This document shows, piece after piece, positions 1 through 9,048 of a stretch of DNA of 33,760 nucleotides (position 1 is its first letter; each line of letters begins with the position of its first letter). The notes beneath the pieces were generated by a model, which was not told the DNA's origin, ran no database searches, and saw nothing but the letters and a program-made list of their open reading frames with translations. This DNA is from Mycobacterium sp. E796. GTDB lineage: Bacteria > Actinomycetota > Actinomycetes > Mycobacteriales > Mycobacteriaceae. The position numbers and the translations under genes were made by a program. The stretch lies in NCBI RefSeq assembly GCF_001672815.1, contig NZ_LZKK01000176.1:1-33760 (forward strand). Reading direction: 5' to 3'.

Positions 1-322
1 GGTCAAGACCATCCAGGACGCCGCGGCGGCGCGGGGCCGGGCCCTGATCGTGCTGACCGGCGGCGGCAACGGCATCGGGCTGCTGCGCTACCTCGCCACC
101 CGTCGTGACCAGGTCGACTGGTCCAAGGTGCACCTGTTCTGGGGCGACGAGCGCTACGTGCCCGAGGACGACGACGAGCGCAACGACAAGCAGGCGCGGG
201 AGGCCCTGCTCGATCACGTCGACATCCCGTCGAGTCAGGTGCACGCGATGCCGTTGCCGCCGCCGGTCAGCACGATCAGGGCCCGGCCCCGCGCCGCCGC
301 GGCGTCCTGGATGGTCTTGACC
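1..322. repeat. 77-bp exact inverted repeat at left end (fold-back)
   Basis: Bases 1-77 are the exact reverse complement of 246-322, with a 168-base loop (78-245). Pairing stops at 78/245. Both arms are the same piece of pgl, and the loop is the natural continuation of pgl read on the opposite strand. At the junction the plus-strand pgl reading (codons for H-A-M-P) meets the reverse complement of an upstream part of the same gene at the shared octamer CGATGCCG. The right end of the window has an unrelated inverted repeat with the same 77-base arm. I infer a chimeric fold-back that ended contig extension. Confidence 0.93.
2..253 (+). CDS. pgl: 6-phosphogluconolactonase, internal fragment on folded-back strand
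   Basis: Frame 2 of the plus strand reads pgl from about residue 23 ([12 protein letters not shown]) through LTGGGNGIG, then the family-typical stretches [15 protein letters not shown] and [17 protein letters not shown], to the SSQVHAMP region near residue 106. It repeats and extends the minus-strand fragment at 246-387, so the two describe one gene whose real orientation is minus. WGDERYVP and the downstream DxxRN are hallmarks of PGL/glucosamine-6-phosphate isomerase folds. Reading beyond 253 is artefactual. Joining the minus-strand residues 1-47 to this strand recovers about 43 percent of the enzyme. Confidence 0.85.
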
Positions 323-387
323 AGCCGTTCGCCCGCGGCCTCGACGAGGGCGTCGCCGTCCTTGAAAACTTCGACGGTCGGACTCAT
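246..387 (-). CDS. pgl: 6-phosphogluconolactonase, N-terminal fragment
   Basis: 6-Phosphogluconolactonase (PGL) hydrolyses 6-phosphogluconolactone to 6-phosphogluconate, the second oxidative step of the pentose phosphate pathway in the cytosol. The first 47 residues are readable, starting [12 protein letters not shown] and reaching the conserved LTGGGNGI sugar-phosphate loop. The ATG overlaps the opcA stop by the ATGA pattern, so the start is secure. The frame is then cut by the fold-back at 246 and hits a stop at 235 after three false residues. The family is about 245 residues long, so this is an assembly truncation and not a pseudogene. The next part of the protein is on the plus strand at 2-253. 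Confidence 0.9.
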
Positions 388-1295
388 ACGTACTGCACCT
401 TCTTGATCCCCTCCAGCGCTGTTCGGTAGACCTCGTCGGCGTCCAGCCGGCGCAGGTCCTCGGCCAGGCATTCACCGGTTTCCCTGCGCGCCAACGGAAC
501 CAGGGCGTCCGGGCGCGCCGTGCGGCTCAGGGTGGCGGTCCTGCCCTCCTGGGGCCGGCTGAGTGTGATGGTCTCGCTTGAGCGTGTCAGCTCGACTTTG
601 AGCTCGCCGACCGCCCGGCGCACCGGACCGTCGATGCGGCTGGCCAGCCAGCCCGCCAGGATGTCGAGCGCGGGCTCGGTCTTGAGGCCGGAAACCACCG
701 CCGACTCGATCGGTTCGTGCGGCGGTTGGTCCACGGCGGAGGTCAGCAGCGCCCGCCAGTAGGTGATGCGCGCCCAGCACAGGTCGGTGTCGCCGGCGCT
801 GTACCCGGGCAGGCGGCTCTTGATCGCCGACAACGGGTCGATGCCGTTGGTGGCGTCGGTGATGCGCCGGATTGCCAACTTGCCCAACGGGTCCTGCGCC
901 GGCTTCTCCGGGGCGATGTCGGGCCACCACGCCACGACGGGGATGTCGGGCAGCAGGAACGGGATGACCACGCTGGCGGCGTGGCCCGACAGCGGACCGG
1001 ACAGGTTGAGGATCACCACCTCGCTGGCGCCGGTGTCGCCGCCGGAGCGCAGTTGGGCGTCCAGGCGCGGTGCGTCGGCGTACGGGTCACCCCGCATCGT
1101 GACGATGATGCGGCTCGGGTGCTCGTGGCTGGCGTCGTTGGCCGCCTTCAGCGATTCCTCCAGCACGTCCTCGCTGTCGGGCGCGATGAGCAGGGTCAGC
1201 ACCCGCCCCATGGTGACGGCGCCGGCCTTTTCGCGCAGCTCGCTCAGTTTCTTGTTGACCGCGGTGGTGGTCGTATCGGGCAGGTCGACAATCAT
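384..1295 (-). CDS. opcA: glucose-6-phosphate dehydrogenase assembly protein OpcA
   Basis: OpcA is the actinobacterial partner needed for full activity and assembly of glucose-6-phosphate dehydrogenase. The product is 303 residues from [13 protein letters not shown], and the sequence agrees along its length with mycobacterial OpcA, including [26 protein letters not shown] and the C-terminal RLDADEVY segment. I chose the ATG at 1295 because it overlaps the zwf2 stop as ATGA and gives the usual length; an ATG four codons upstream (1307) is possible. The gene ends by overlapping the pgl start the same way. Position between zwf2 and pgl is the standard mycobacterial order and implies co-translation with its partner enzyme. 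Confidence 0.95.
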   Translation of the reverse strand: MIVDLPDTTTTAVNKKLSELREKAGAVTMGRVLTLLIAPDSEDVLEESLKAANDASHEHPSRIIVTMRGDPYADAPRLDAQLRSGGDTGASEVVILNLSGPLSGHAASVVIPFLLPDIPVVAWWPDIAPEKPAQDPLGKLAIRRITDATNGIDPLSAIKSRLPGYSAGDTDLCWARITYWRALLTSAVDQPPHEPIESAVVSGLKTEPALDILAGWLASRIDGPVRRAVGELKVELTRSSETITLSRPQEGRTATLSRTARPDALVPLARRETGECLAEDLRRLDADEVYRTALEGIKKVQYV

Positions 1296-2854
1296 GGCCG
1301 CCGCCATTCCCTGCCCGTGCGGCGCAGCATCTCGAACGCCGATTCCGGGCCCCAGGTGCCGGCCTCGTAGGGGTCGGGCTTGCCGTGCGAAGCCCAGTTC
1401 TCGAGGACGGGATCCAGTATCTCCCAGGCCAATTCGACTTCTTCGTTGACCGGGAACAGGGACGGCTCGCCGAGCAGCACGTCGAGGATGAGCTGCTCGT
1501 AGGCCTCTGGTGATTCCTCGGCGAACGCCGATCCGTAGGAGAAGTCCATGTTGACGTCGCGGACCTCCATGGCGGTGCCCGGCACCTTGGAGCCGAACCG
1601 CAGGGTGGTGCCCTCGTCGGGCTGCACGCGGATGACCATCGCGTTCGCGCCCAGCTCGTCGGTCATGGTGGCGTCGAACGGCAGGTGCGGTGCGCGCTTG
1701 AAGATCAGGGCGATCTCGGTCACCCTGCGGCCCAGGCGTTTACCGGTTCGCAGGTAGAACGGCACGCCGGCCCAGCGGCGGGTGTCGACCTCGAGCGTGA
1801 TCGCGGCGAACGTCTCGGTGGTGGAGTCCTTGGAGAACCCCTCCTCGTCGAGCAGCCCGACGACCTTCTCGCCGCCCTGCCAGCCGGCGGTGTACTGGCC
1901 GCGGCTGGTGGTCTCGTCGAGCGGTTCGGCGAGCTGCGTCGCAGAGAGCACCTTGATCTTCTCGGTTTGCAGCGCAGCCGGATTGAAGCTCACCGGCTCC
2001 TCCATCGCGGTCAGCGCCAGCAGCTGCATGAGGTGGTTCTGGATGACGTCGCGGGCGGCGCCGATGCCGTCGTAGTAGCCGGCCCGGCCACCCAGCCCGA
2101 TGTCCTCGGCCATGGTGATCTGCACGTGGTCGACGTAGTGGGCGTTCCAGATCGGGTCGAACAACTGGTTGGCGAACCTCAGCGCCAGGATGTTGCGGAC
2201 CGTCTCCTTGCCCAGATAGTGGTCGATGCGGAACACCGCCTCCTCCGGGAAGACGGCGTTGACGGTTTTGTTCAGCTCGCGGGCGCTTTCCAGGTCGTGG
2301 CCGAACGGCTTTTCGATGACGACCCGGCTCCACCGGTCACCCTGCGGGCGGGCCAGGCCGGACTTGTGCAGCTGCTCGCACACCACCGGGAAGGCGTTCG
2401 GTGGGATCGCCAGGTAGAAGGCGTGGTTGCCGCCGGTGCCGCGCTCGGCGTCCAACTTCTCGAGCGTCTCGGCGAGCCGGGCGAACGCCTCGTCGTCATC
2501 GAAAGCGCCCGGCACGAAACGGAATCCCTCGGCCAGCCGCTCCCAGTTCTCCTCCCGGAACGGCGTGCGGCAGTGTTCCTTGACGGCCTGGTAGACCACT
2601 TTGCGGAAATCCTGCGTCTGCCAATCCCGGCGGGCGAAACCCACCAGTGAGAAGGTCGGCGGCAGCAACCCACGATTGGCCAGGTCGTAGATGGCCGGCA
2701 TCACCTTCTTGCGGGCCAGGTCGCCGGTGACCCCGAAGATCACCATGCCGCACGGGCCGGCGATCCGGGGCAGTCGCTTGTCCTGCTTGTCCCGCAACGG
2801 GTTTCGCCACTGCGTGGCGTCGCGGGAGCCCGCCTTCGAGCCCGCCGGGCTCAT
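1292..2854 (-). CDS. zwf2: glucose-6-phosphate 1-dehydrogenase
   Basis: Oxidises glucose 6-phosphate to 6-phosphogluconolactone with reduction of NADP (entry step of the oxidative pentose phosphate pathway). The product is 520 residues, close to the roughly 514 of mycobacterial Zwf2. The N-terminal dinucleotide fold carries [10 protein letters not shown] (about 41-50). EKPFGHDL is at about 181-188, and the substrate-binding DHYLGKE containing the catalytic-site histidine is at 211-217. The C-terminal domain ends in REWRRP. The ATG overlaps the tal stop (ATGA), and the TGA overlaps the opcA start. The first 15 or so residues vary between mycobacteria. No damage is visible. Confidence 0.97.
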   Translation of the reverse strand: MSPAGSKAGSRDATQWRNPLRDKQDKRLPRIAGPCGMVIFGVTGDLARKKVMPAIYDLANRGLLPPTFSLVGFARRDWQTQDFRKVVYQAVKEHCRTPFREENWERLAEGFRFVPGAFDDDEAFARLAETLEKLDAERGTGGNHAFYLAIPPNAFPVVCEQLHKSGLARPQGDRWSRVVIEKPFGHDLESARELNKTVNAVFPEEAVFRIDHYLGKETVRNILALRFANQLFDPIWNAHYVDHVQITMAEDIGLGGRAGYYDGIGAARDVIQNHLMQLLALTAMEEPVSFNPAALQTEKIKVLSATQLAEPLDETTSRGQYTAGWQGGEKVVGLLDEEGFSKDSTTETFAAITLEVDTRRWAGVPFYLRTGKRLGRRVTEIALIFKRAPHLPFDATMTDELGANAMVIRVQPDEGTTLRFGSKVPGTAMEVRDVNMDFSYGSAFAEESPEAYEQLILDVLLGEPSLFPVNEEVELAWEILDPVLENWASHGKPDPYEAGTWGPESAFEMLRRTGREWRRP

Positions 2855-3972
2855 TTGCCGAGGGAATCGAGTTGCTTCTGTGTCTCTTCCAACAACTCGG
2901 TCCAGGACTCCACGAACTTTTCCACGCCCTCATTTTCCAGCACCACGAAGACGTCGGTCAGGTCGACGCCGACCGCGGCCAGCTTGTCGAACACCTCCTG
3001 AGCGGCCGGTGCGGTGCCGCTGACGGTGTCGCCCTTGATTTCACCGTGATCGGCGACGGCGTCGATCGTCTTCTCCGGCATAGTGTTAACCGTGTTCGGC
3101 GCGACCAGCTCGGTGACGTAGAGGGTGTCGGAGTAGTCCGGGTTCTTGACCCCCGTCGACGCCCACAGCGGCCGCTGCACGCGAGCCCCGTCGGCCTTGA
3201 GCGACTCGTAGCGATCGCCGCCCTTGAAGACCTCTTCGTAGGCGGCGTACGCCAAGCGGGCGTTGGCGACGCCGGCCTTGCCGCGCAGCGCGAGCGCGTC
3301 TTCGGAGCCGATCTTTTCCAGCCGCTTGTCGACCTCGGTGTCCACCCGGGAGACGAAGAACGATGCCACCGAATGGATCTTGGACAGGTCGTGCCCGGCC
3401 TCGCGGGCCTTCTCCAGCCCGGCCAGGTAGGCGTCCATCACCTGGCGGTGCCGCTCGACGGAGAAGATCAGCGTGACGTTGACCGAAATCCCTTCCGCTA
3501 GAACGGAAGTGATGGCGGGAATGCCGGCCTTGGTCGCGGGGATCTTGATGAACAAGTTGGGCCGGTCGACGATCTTCCACAGCTCGACGGCCTGCGCGGT
3601 GGTCTTGTCGGTCTCGGCCGCGAGTCGCGGGTCGACCTCGATGGACACCCGGCCGTCGACGCCGTCGGAGGCCTCCCACTGCGGCCGCAGCACGTCGCAC
3701 GCGTTGCGGACGTCGTCGGTGGTGACCGTGCGAATGGTGGCGTCCACGTCGGCACCGCGTTCCGCCAACTCGGAGATCTGCTCGTCGTAGGTGTCGCTGT
3801 CGGCGAGCGCCTTCTGGAAGATCGAGGGGTTGGTGGTCACGCCGACAACGCTTTTGGTGTCGATCAGCTCTTGCAGGTTGCCCGACTGCAGCCGCTCGCG
3901 CGACAAGTCATCCAGCCAAACGGACACCCCGGCTGCGCTCAGCGCCGCGAGGTTGGGGTTCTGACTGGCCAT
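2851..3972 (-). CDS. tal: transaldolase
   Basis: Transfers a three-carbon dihydroxyacetone unit from sedoheptulose 7-phosphate to glyceraldehyde 3-phosphate in the non-oxidative pentose phosphate pathway. The product is 373 residues. [13 protein letters not shown] (about 44-56) is the family signature, and the Schiff-base lysine is in [12 protein letters not shown] (Lys143 by the family pattern). [10 protein letters not shown] and [15 protein letters not shown] are also family-typical. I chose the ATG at 3972 because an AGAAAGG Shine-Dalgarno lies 9 bases upstream; a GTG three codons earlier (3981) overlaps that site. It follows tkt by 15 bases and overlaps zwf2 by 4, so it sits inside the operon. 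Confidence 0.96.
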   Translation of the reverse strand: MASQNPNLAALSAAGVSVWLDDLSRERLQSGNLQELIDTKSVVGVTTNPSIFQKALADSDTYDEQISELAERGADVDATIRTVTTDDVRNACDVLRPQWEASDGVDGRVSIEVDPRLAAETDKTTAQAVELWKIVDRPNLFIKIPATKAGIPAITSVLAEGISVNVTLIFSVERHRQVMDAYLAGLEKAREAGHDLSKIHSVASFFVSRVDTEVDKRLEKIGSEDALALRGKAGVANARLAYAAYEEVFKGGDRYESLKADGARVQRPLWASTGVKNPDYSDTLYVTELVAPNTVNTMPEKTIDAVADHGEIKGDTVSGTAPAAQEVFDKLAAVGVDLTDVFVVLENEGVEKFVESWTELLEETQKQLDSLGK

Positions 3973-3987
3973 GTGAATCACCCTTTC

Positions 3988-6078
3988 TCAGTTATCGACT
4001 ACCTGCTCCGCGGCCGCCGCGACGGCTTCGGCGGTAAAGCCGAACTCACGGAACAAAGTCTTGTAATCGGCGGATTCGCCGTAGTGCTCGATCGACACGA
4101 TGCGACCGGTGTCGCCGACGAGCTTGTGCCAGGACTGCGCGATCCCCGCCTCGACGGCCACCCGCGCCGACACCGAAGGGGGCAGCACGCTGTCGCGGTA
4201 CTCCTCGGGCTGCGACTCGAACCACTCGACGCACGGCATGGACACCACCCGCGCCACGATGTCCCTGTCCGCCAGCAGGTTTCGCGCCTCGACGGCGAGC
4301 TGGACCTCGGAGCCCGTGGCGATCAGCACGACGTCCGGCTCGTCGCCGCCGTCATCACCCAGGATGTAGCCGCCGCGGCCGACACCCTCGAAGTCGGTGC
4401 CCTCCAGGACCGGCACACCCTGGCGGGTCAGGATCAGGCCGACCGGGCCGCTGCCGTTGCCGCGGGCGAGGATCGTGCGCCAGGCGTAGGCGGTCTCGTT
4501 GGCGTCGGCCGGGCGCACCACCGACAGGTGGGGGATGGCGCGCAGCGCGGCCAGGTGCTCGATCGGCTGGTGCGTCGGGCCGTCCTCGCCCAGCCCGATC
4601 GAATCGTGCGTCCATACGTAGATGGTGTCGATGTCCATCAGCGACGCCAGGCGCACGGCCGGGCGCATGTAGTCGGAGAACTGCAGGAACGTGCCGCCGT
4701 AGGCCCGAGTCGGGCCGTGCAGGACGATGCCGGACAGGATGGCGCCCATCGCGTGTTCGCGAACGCCGAAGTGCAGCGTGCGACCGTACCAGTCGGCGGT
4801 GTAGTCCTTCGTCGAAATCGACGGGGGCCCAAACGATTTGACGTTGTCCATGGTGGTGTTGTTGCTGCCCGCCAGGTCGGCCGAACCGCCCCACAGCTCG
4901 GGCAGTTTCGGTCCCACCGCGTTGAGCACCTTGCCGGACGCCGCGCGGGTGGCCAACGGCTTGTCCTCCGGGGTCCAGGTCGGGACGTCCGCGTCCCAGC
5001 CCTCGGGCAGCTGCTCGGCGGTCAACCGGTCGAGCAGGGCCTTGCGTTCGGGTTCGCGCTGCGCCCAGGCGTCGAACTCCGCCTGCCACTTCTCGTGCGC
5101 TTCCTTGCCGCGGTCCACCAGCTTGCGGGTGTGGGTGATGACCTCGTCGCGCACCTCGAAGTTCTTGTCCGGGTCGAAGCCCAGGATCTTCTTGACGGCC
5201 GCGACCTCTTCGTCGCCGAGGGCGGCGCCGTGCGCCTTTCCGGTGTTCATCAGCTTGGGCGCCGGGTAGCCGATGATGGTGCGCAGCTCGATGAACGACG
5301 GCCGGTCGGTGACGGCCTTGGCGTTGGCGATGGCCTCCTCGATGCCGACGACGTTCTCGCCGCCCTCCACCCGCTGCACGTGCCAGCCGTAGGCCTCGTA
5401 ACGCGCGGCGGTGTCCTCGCACAGCGCGATGTTGGTGTCGTCCTCGATGGAGATCTGATTGTGGTCGTAGAACACGATCAGGTTGCCCAGCTGCTGCACG
5501 GCCGCCAGCGACGACGCCTCGGACGTCACGCCCTCCTCGATGTCCCCATCGGAGGCGATGACAAAGATGAAGTGGTCGAACGGGCTGGTGCCCGGCTCGG
5601 CGTCCGGGTCGAACAGGCCGCGCTCGTAGCGCGACGCCATCGCCATCCCGACCGAGGACGCCAGGCCCTGACCGAGCGGGCCGGTGGTGATCTCAACGCC
5701 TTTGGTGTGCCGGAACTCCGGGTGCCCGGGCGTCTTGGATCCCCACGTGCGCAACGACTCGATGTCCGACAGCTCCAGGCCGAACCCGCCCAGGTACAGC
5801 TGCAGGTACAGGGTGAGGCTGCTGTGCCCGGCCGACAGGACGAACCGGTCACGACCCAGCCAGTAGGTGTCGCTGGGATCGTGGCGCATCGTGCGCTGAA
5901 ACAGGGTGTAGGCCAGCGGGGCCAGGCTCATCGCCGTTCCGGGATGGCCGTTGCCGACTTTTTGGACCGCGTCGGCGGCCAGCACCCGGATCGTGTCGAC
6001 CGCAGCCGAATCGATCTCGGTCCAGTCGTCGGGGAGGTGCGGTTGAGTCAGCGTGGAGATCTCTTCGAGTGTCGTCAC
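3988..6078 (-). CDS. tkt: transketolase
   Basis: Thiamine-diphosphate enzyme moving two-carbon ketol units between pentose and hexose phosphates. The product is 696 residues, near the 700 of M. tuberculosis. Visible motifs are [10 protein letters not shown] (catalytic His45), the ThDP/metal motif SDGDIEEG (about 176-183), GKAHGAALG, and the pyrimidine-domain FGVREHAMG with its catalytic glutamate. The start is GTG at 6078, reading MTTLEEIS. It is the first gene of the minus-strand pentose phosphate operon and is divergent from ctaB across about 250 bases. The complete enzyme set in one operon suggests coordinated NADPH and pentose supply. Confidence 0.96.
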   Translation of the reverse strand: MTTLEEISTLTQPHLPDDWTEIDSAAVDTIRVLAADAVQKVGNGHPGTAMSLAPLAYTLFQRTMRHDPSDTYWLGRDRFVLSAGHSSLTLYLQLYLGGFGLELSDIESLRTWGSKTPGHPEFRHTKGVEITTGPLGQGLASSVGMAMASRYERGLFDPDAEPGTSPFDHFIFVIASDGDIEEGVTSEASSLAAVQQLGNLIVFYDHNQISIEDDTNIALCEDTAARYEAYGWHVQRVEGGENVVGIEEAIANAKAVTDRPSFIELRTIIGYPAPKLMNTGKAHGAALGDEEVAAVKKILGFDPDKNFEVRDEVITHTRKLVDRGKEAHEKWQAEFDAWAQREPERKALLDRLTAEQLPEGWDADVPTWTPEDKPLATRAASGKVLNAVGPKLPELWGGSADLAGSNNTTMDNVKSFGPPSISTKDYTADWYGRTLHFGVREHAMGAILSGIVLHGPTRAYGGTFLQFSDYMRPAVRLASLMDIDTIYVWTHDSIGLGEDGPTHQPIEHLAALRAIPHLSVVRPADANETAYAWRTILARGNGSGPVGLILTRQGVPVLEGTDFEGVGRGGYILGDDGGDEPDVVLIATGSEVQLAVEARNLLADRDIVARVVSMPCVEWFESQPEEYRDSVLPPSVSARVAVEAGIAQSWHKLVGDTGRIVSIEHYGESADYKTLFREFGFTAEAVAAAAEQVVDN

Positions 6079-6331
6079 AGCCTCAGTCCTTGGGTCATCA
6101 AGCTGATATTGCCTACCCTAATGCGGGAGTGCCGGCTCCTGCAGCGCAGAGTTCTCTAGTACCCAACGCCGGCCGCTGTGAAAATACGCTCCGGTCGCCT
6201 GGGCTTTGCAATCTGTTCGGAATTCTCGGAAGAATCCCTTTCGGACCCTCCGGGCAGGCGGCCGCCGGCACGCGGTCTACCATCGTGCGTAGTAGATGCT
6301 GCGCGCTGCTGCGACCCCAAGGAGTTATTGC
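6079..6331. other. divergent intergenic region between tkt and ctaB
   Basis: This 253-base region separates two divergent operons and must hold promoters for both. No gene is visible. On the minus strand a TAGGGT hexamer (near 6112) could be the tkt -10. On the plus strand there is a TAGTAG-type hexamer near 6286-6291 and a clear Shine-Dalgarno AAGGAG at 6319-6324 for ctaB. A small inverted repeat ATTCT/AGAAT lies around 6221-6234. The promoter assignments are weak. Confidence 0.4.
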
Positions 6332-7261
6332 GTGAGCGTTCGCGGGCGCGTCGCGCCGAGTCGAGAGGCACCGGGCCGGGTACAAGGCACGGTCCTGGCG
6401 TACCTGGCGCTCACCAAGCCGCGGGTCATCGAGTTGCTGCTCGTCACCGCGATCCCAGCGATGCTGCTCGCCCACCGCGGCACCGTGAACCCGCTGCTGA
6501 TCCTCAACACGCTGATCGGCGGGATGCTGGCCGCCGGCGGCGCCAACACGCTCAACTGCGTGGCCGACGCCGACATCGACAAGGTAATGAAGCGCACCGC
6601 GCGCAGGCCGTTGGCGCGCGCCGCGGTGCCGACGCGAAACGCCCTGGTCTTGGGGCTGGTGCTCAGCGTGGGCTCGTTCTTCTGGCTCTGGTGGACGACC
6701 AACCTGCTGTCCGGGCTGCTGGCCGTAGCCACCATCGCGTTCTACGTGTTCGTCTACACGCTGTTGCTCAAGCGCCGCACGTCGCAAAACGTCGTGTGGG
6801 GCGGGGCGGCGGGCTGCATGCCGGTGATGATCGGCTGGTCCGCGGTCACCGGCACCATCTCCTGGCCGGCATTGGTGATGTTCGCGATCATCTTCTTCTG
6901 GACGCCGCCGCACACCTGGGCCTTGGCGATGCGGTACAAGGACGACTACAAGGCGGCCGGCGTCCCGATGCTGCCCGCAGTGGCGACCGAACGTCAGGTC
7001 ACCAAGCAGATCCTGATCTACACCTGGCTGACCGTGCTCGCGACGCTGGCGCTGGCGCTGGCCACCGGCTGGCTCTACGCGGCGGTCGCCCTGCTGGCCG
7101 GAGTGTGGTTCCTGGCGATGGCGCATCAGCTGTACGCCGGCGTGCGCGCCGGCGAGCCGGTCAAGCCGCTGCGGCTGTTCCTGCAATCGAACAACTACCT
7201 GGCGGTGGTGTTCTGCGCGCTGGCGGTCGACTCGGTGATCGCGCTGCCGACGCTGCTGTAG
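6332..7261 (+). CDS. ctaB: protoheme IX farnesyltransferase (heme O synthase)
   Basis: Membrane prenyltransferase that adds a farnesyl group to heme B to give heme O, for the aa3-type cytochrome c oxidase. The product is 309 residues and belongs to the UbiA family. The first aspartate-rich motif is in [19 protein letters not shown] and the second in [14 protein letters not shown], with several hydrophobic segments between, including [12 protein letters not shown] chose the GTG at 6332 because AAGGAG lies 7 bases upstream and it gives the length known for mycobacterial CtaB (308); upstream in-frame starts lack a ribosome site. It works together with CtaA at 8995-9960. A strong hairpin follows the stop. 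Confidence 0.95.
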   Translation: MSVRGRVAPSREAPGRVQGTVLAYLALTKPRVIELLLVTAIPAMLLAHRGTVNPLLILNTLIGGMLAAGGANTLNCVADADIDKVMKRTARRPLARAAVPTRNALVLGLVLSVGSFFWLWWTTNLLSGLLAVATIAFYVFVYTLLLKRRTSQNVVWGGAAGCMPVMIGWSAVTGTISWPALVMFAIIFFWTPPHTWALAMRYKDDYKAAGVPMLPAVATERQVTKQILIYTWLTVLATLALALATGWLYAAVALLAGVWFLAMAHQLYAGVRAGEPVKPLRLFLQSNNYLAVVFCALAVDSVIALPTLL

Positions 7262-7302
7262 TACCGGTCACAGCCGTCTCTCCGCGAGGCCGCACCCTGT
7301 GT

Positions 7303-7357
7303 GCCCGCCTCACAGCGACAACCTTTGTGGTGGAAGAGGTGTCGCTGCGAGGCGGGC
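7303..7357. terminator. strong hairpin between convergent ctaB and quinone oxidoreductase
   Basis: Two 18-base arms (7303-7320 and 7340-7357) pair with one A/C mismatch around a 19-base loop. It lies in the 148-base gap between the 3' ends of two convergent genes, the classic place for a bidirectional terminator. There is no U-tract on the plus-strand transcript, which is common in mycobacteria. A smaller CCCC/GGGG hairpin lies at about 7368-7384. Confidence 0.6.
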
Positions 7358-7409
7358 AAAACGTCGACCCCTTCCCTTTTGGGGCCGCTGTGAAAGGTGC
7401 GCCGAACCG

Positions 7410-8384
7410 TTACGGCAGCAGCACAATCGAGCCCGTCGTCTTGCGGCTCTGTAAGTCCTCGTGTGCGCGCGCCGCTTCGGCGAGCGGATAGCGTCCGCCG
7501 ACCTCGATGGTGATGCCGCCGCCGGCGATCGCGTCGAATAGTTCGCCTGCGCGCCAATGGAATTCGTCGCCGGTGCGGATGAAGTGCGCCAGCGACGGGC
7601 GGGTCAAGAACACCGACCCGGCGGCGTTGAGGCGCTGCGGGTCGAACGGTGGAACGGGCCCGCTGGCGGCGCCGAACAGCGCAAGTGTGCCCCGGACGGC
7701 CAGGCTGGCCAGGCTGGCGTCGAAGGTGGTCGCGCCGACGCCGTCGTACACCGCGGCCACCCCGTCGCCGCCCGTCAATTCGCGGATCTTCTGGCCGAAT
7801 TCGTCCGGGTTATCGGGATAGGAGAGCACCTCGGCGGCGCCGGCCTCCTTGGAGATCCGCTCCTTCTCCGGCGTGGAGACGGTGGTGATGACCCGCGCCC
7901 CCAGCAGCGTGGCCCATTGGGTCAGGATCAGCCCGACCCCGCCGGCGCCCGCGTGCACCAGCACGGTGTCCCCGCTTTTGACCGGATACACCGATGTCAG
8001 CAGGTAATGCGCGGTCAGGCCCTTCAGCATCACCGAGGCGGCCACCTCGGACGTCACGCCATCGGGCACCTTGGCGGTCAAAGCCGCTGGGGCGGTGGCG
8101 AATTCTGCGTAAGCGCCCGACGCCGCGGCGGTGCCCACCCGGTCGCCCTCGCTGAAACCGTCGACCCCGTCGCCCGTGGCGACGACGGTGCCGGCGGTCT
8201 CCTGGCCGAGGAGGAACGGCACCTCGCGCGGGTACTGGCCGGAGCGGAAATAGGTGTCGATGTAGTTGACGCCGATGGCCTCGGCCTTGATCAAGAGTTC
8301 GCCGGGGCCGGGCGTGGGCTCGGGGACGTCGACATAGCGCAGGACTTCGGGACCACCGGTTTCGCTGACTTCGATTGCGTGCAT
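7410..8384 (-). CDS. NADPH:quinone oxidoreductase, medium-chain dehydrogenase family
   Basis: Zinc-free medium-chain reductase of the quinone oxidoreductase type, expected to reduce quinones with NADPH in the cytosol. The product is 324 residues from MHAIEVSETGGPEVLRY. It has a GroES-like N-terminal domain with NYIDTYFRSGQYP, then a Rossmann domain with VHAGAGGVGLILTQWA. The conserved GGDGVAAVYDGVG follows, and the protein ends in TTGSIVLLP. No zinc-ligand cysteines are evident. I chose the ATG at 8384 by homology (Rv1454c begins the same way); the open frame upstream is non-coding shadow. It is convergent with ctaB and divergent from the next gene with almost no space between starts. Confidence 0.9.
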   Translation of the reverse strand: MHAIEVSETGGPEVLRYVDVPEPTPGPGELLIKAEAIGVNYIDTYFRSGQYPREVPFLLGQETAGTVVATGDGVDGFSEGDRVGTAAASGAYAEFATAPAALTAKVPDGVTSEVAASVMLKGLTAHYLLTSVYPVKSGDTVLVHAGAGGVGLILTQWATLLGARVITTVSTPEKERISKEAGAAEVLSYPDNPDEFGQKIRELTGGDGVAAVYDGVGATTFDASLASLAVRGTLALFGAASGPVPPFDPQRLNAAGSVFLTRPSLAHFIRTGDEFHWRAGELFDAIAGGGITIEVGGRYPLAEAARAHEDLQSRKTTGSIVLLP

Positions 8385-8389
8385 GTGGA

Positions 8390-8395
8390 TATCAT
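8390..8395 (+). promoter_or_regulatory. candidate -10 for a leaderless transcript of the 8404 gene
   Basis: TATCAT lies 8 bases before the ATG at 8404, the spacing expected when transcription begins on the start codon. No Shine-Dalgarno precedes either this ATG or the oppositely oriented ATG at 8384, so both divergent genes may be leaderless with overlapping promoters. CTGACT at 8365-8370 is a poor -35. Confidence 0.35.
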
Positions 8396-8403
8396 GCCCG
8401 GGC

Positions 8404-9048
8404 ATGAAGTTGGCCCGCCCGGACGTCTTCCATCCGCGCATCGTGCTGGCGGGTGATCCCCGGCACTCCGACGATGCGGGGCTGGTGCCGGCGCTGCGAA
8501 CCCGCGGGCTGCACGCGCGCTGGTTGTCCTGGGACGACCCGCAGACCGTCGGCGCCGACCTGGTGGTCCTGCGTCGCGCCCCCGGCCCACGCGATGACTT
8601 CCTGGCCTGGATCCGCCGGGTACGCCACCTGCTCAACCCGCCCGACGCGATCGCGTGGAACCTCGGCGAGCGGTACCTGCGCGACCTCGAGGACGACGGG
8701 GTACCGGTGCTGCCGGGCGCGACGGCACGGTCGGCGTTGGTCTTCATCGGCGGGCAGCGGTCGCACGCCTGGCCGGTCGAGCCGGAGTTGGAGGCGTGGG
8801 ACCTCGGATACGCCGCCATCGCGTCGGCCGCGCAACGCGCCGGAATCGACTCGCGCGAGCTGCTTTACGCGCGCGCCGACCTGGCGGGGGACCGGCTGGT
8901 GGGGCTCGACCTGGTGGCGCCGTCGCTGGGCTGGTCGCAGCTTGACGCCGACACCCGGGGGCGGGCCCAGCGCGAGTTCGCCCTCGCCGTGGAGTCAGCC
9001 TGCGAGCGGCTGGGGCTCGGTCCGTTGTCGCAACCGGGTTCGCATTGA
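8404..9048 (+). CDS. conserved mycobacterial protein, reduced ATP-grasp-like
   Basis: A 214-residue protein in the Rv1455 position. The N-terminal part (RIVLAGDPRHSDDAGLVPALRTRG, split over about residues 12-36, then ARWLSWDD) looks like the pre-ATP-grasp Rossmann half of ATP-grasp enzymes. LLNPPDAIAWN is the usual start of their ATP-binding part. The C-terminal LLYARADLAGD and VGLDLVAPSL match the place of the metal-binding LELE-EPSLF motif, but the acidic residues are mostly lost and the central lysine region is missing. It may therefore be a non-catalytic remnant fold. An ATG at 8383 would add seven residues. The 3' end overlaps ctaA by 54 bases on the opposite strand. Function is unknown. 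Confidence 0.75.
   Translation: MKLARPDVFHPRIVLAGDPRHSDDAGLVPALRTRGLHARWLSWDDPQTVGADLVVLRRAPGPRDDFLAWIRRVRHLLNPPDAIAWNLGERYLRDLEDDGVPVLPGATARSALVFIGGQRSHAWPVEPELEAWDLGYAAIASAAQRAGIDSRELLYARADLAGDRLVGLDLVAPSLGWSQLDADTRGRAQREFALAVESACERLGLGPLSQPGSH

Noticed and set aside
1..322. The terminal inverted repeats as a biological hairpin end, transposon terminal repeats or an invertible switch
   Set aside because: The two ends have unrelated sequences, each lies inside a conserved gene, there is no transposase or recombinase, and the equal 77-base arms fit an assembly k-mer.
50..471. Open frames running across the left fold-back junction as intact genes
   Set aside because: Both change from real pgl sequence to reverse-complement nonsense at 246-253; they are products of the chimeric junction.
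3871..6159. A 762-codon open frame on the plus strand opposite tkt, and similar long frames opposite mptB, opcA/zwf2 and the regulators
   Set aside because: They are antisense shadows of well-supported genes in GC-rich DNA, with Arg/Gln/Ala/His-rich composition and no family features.
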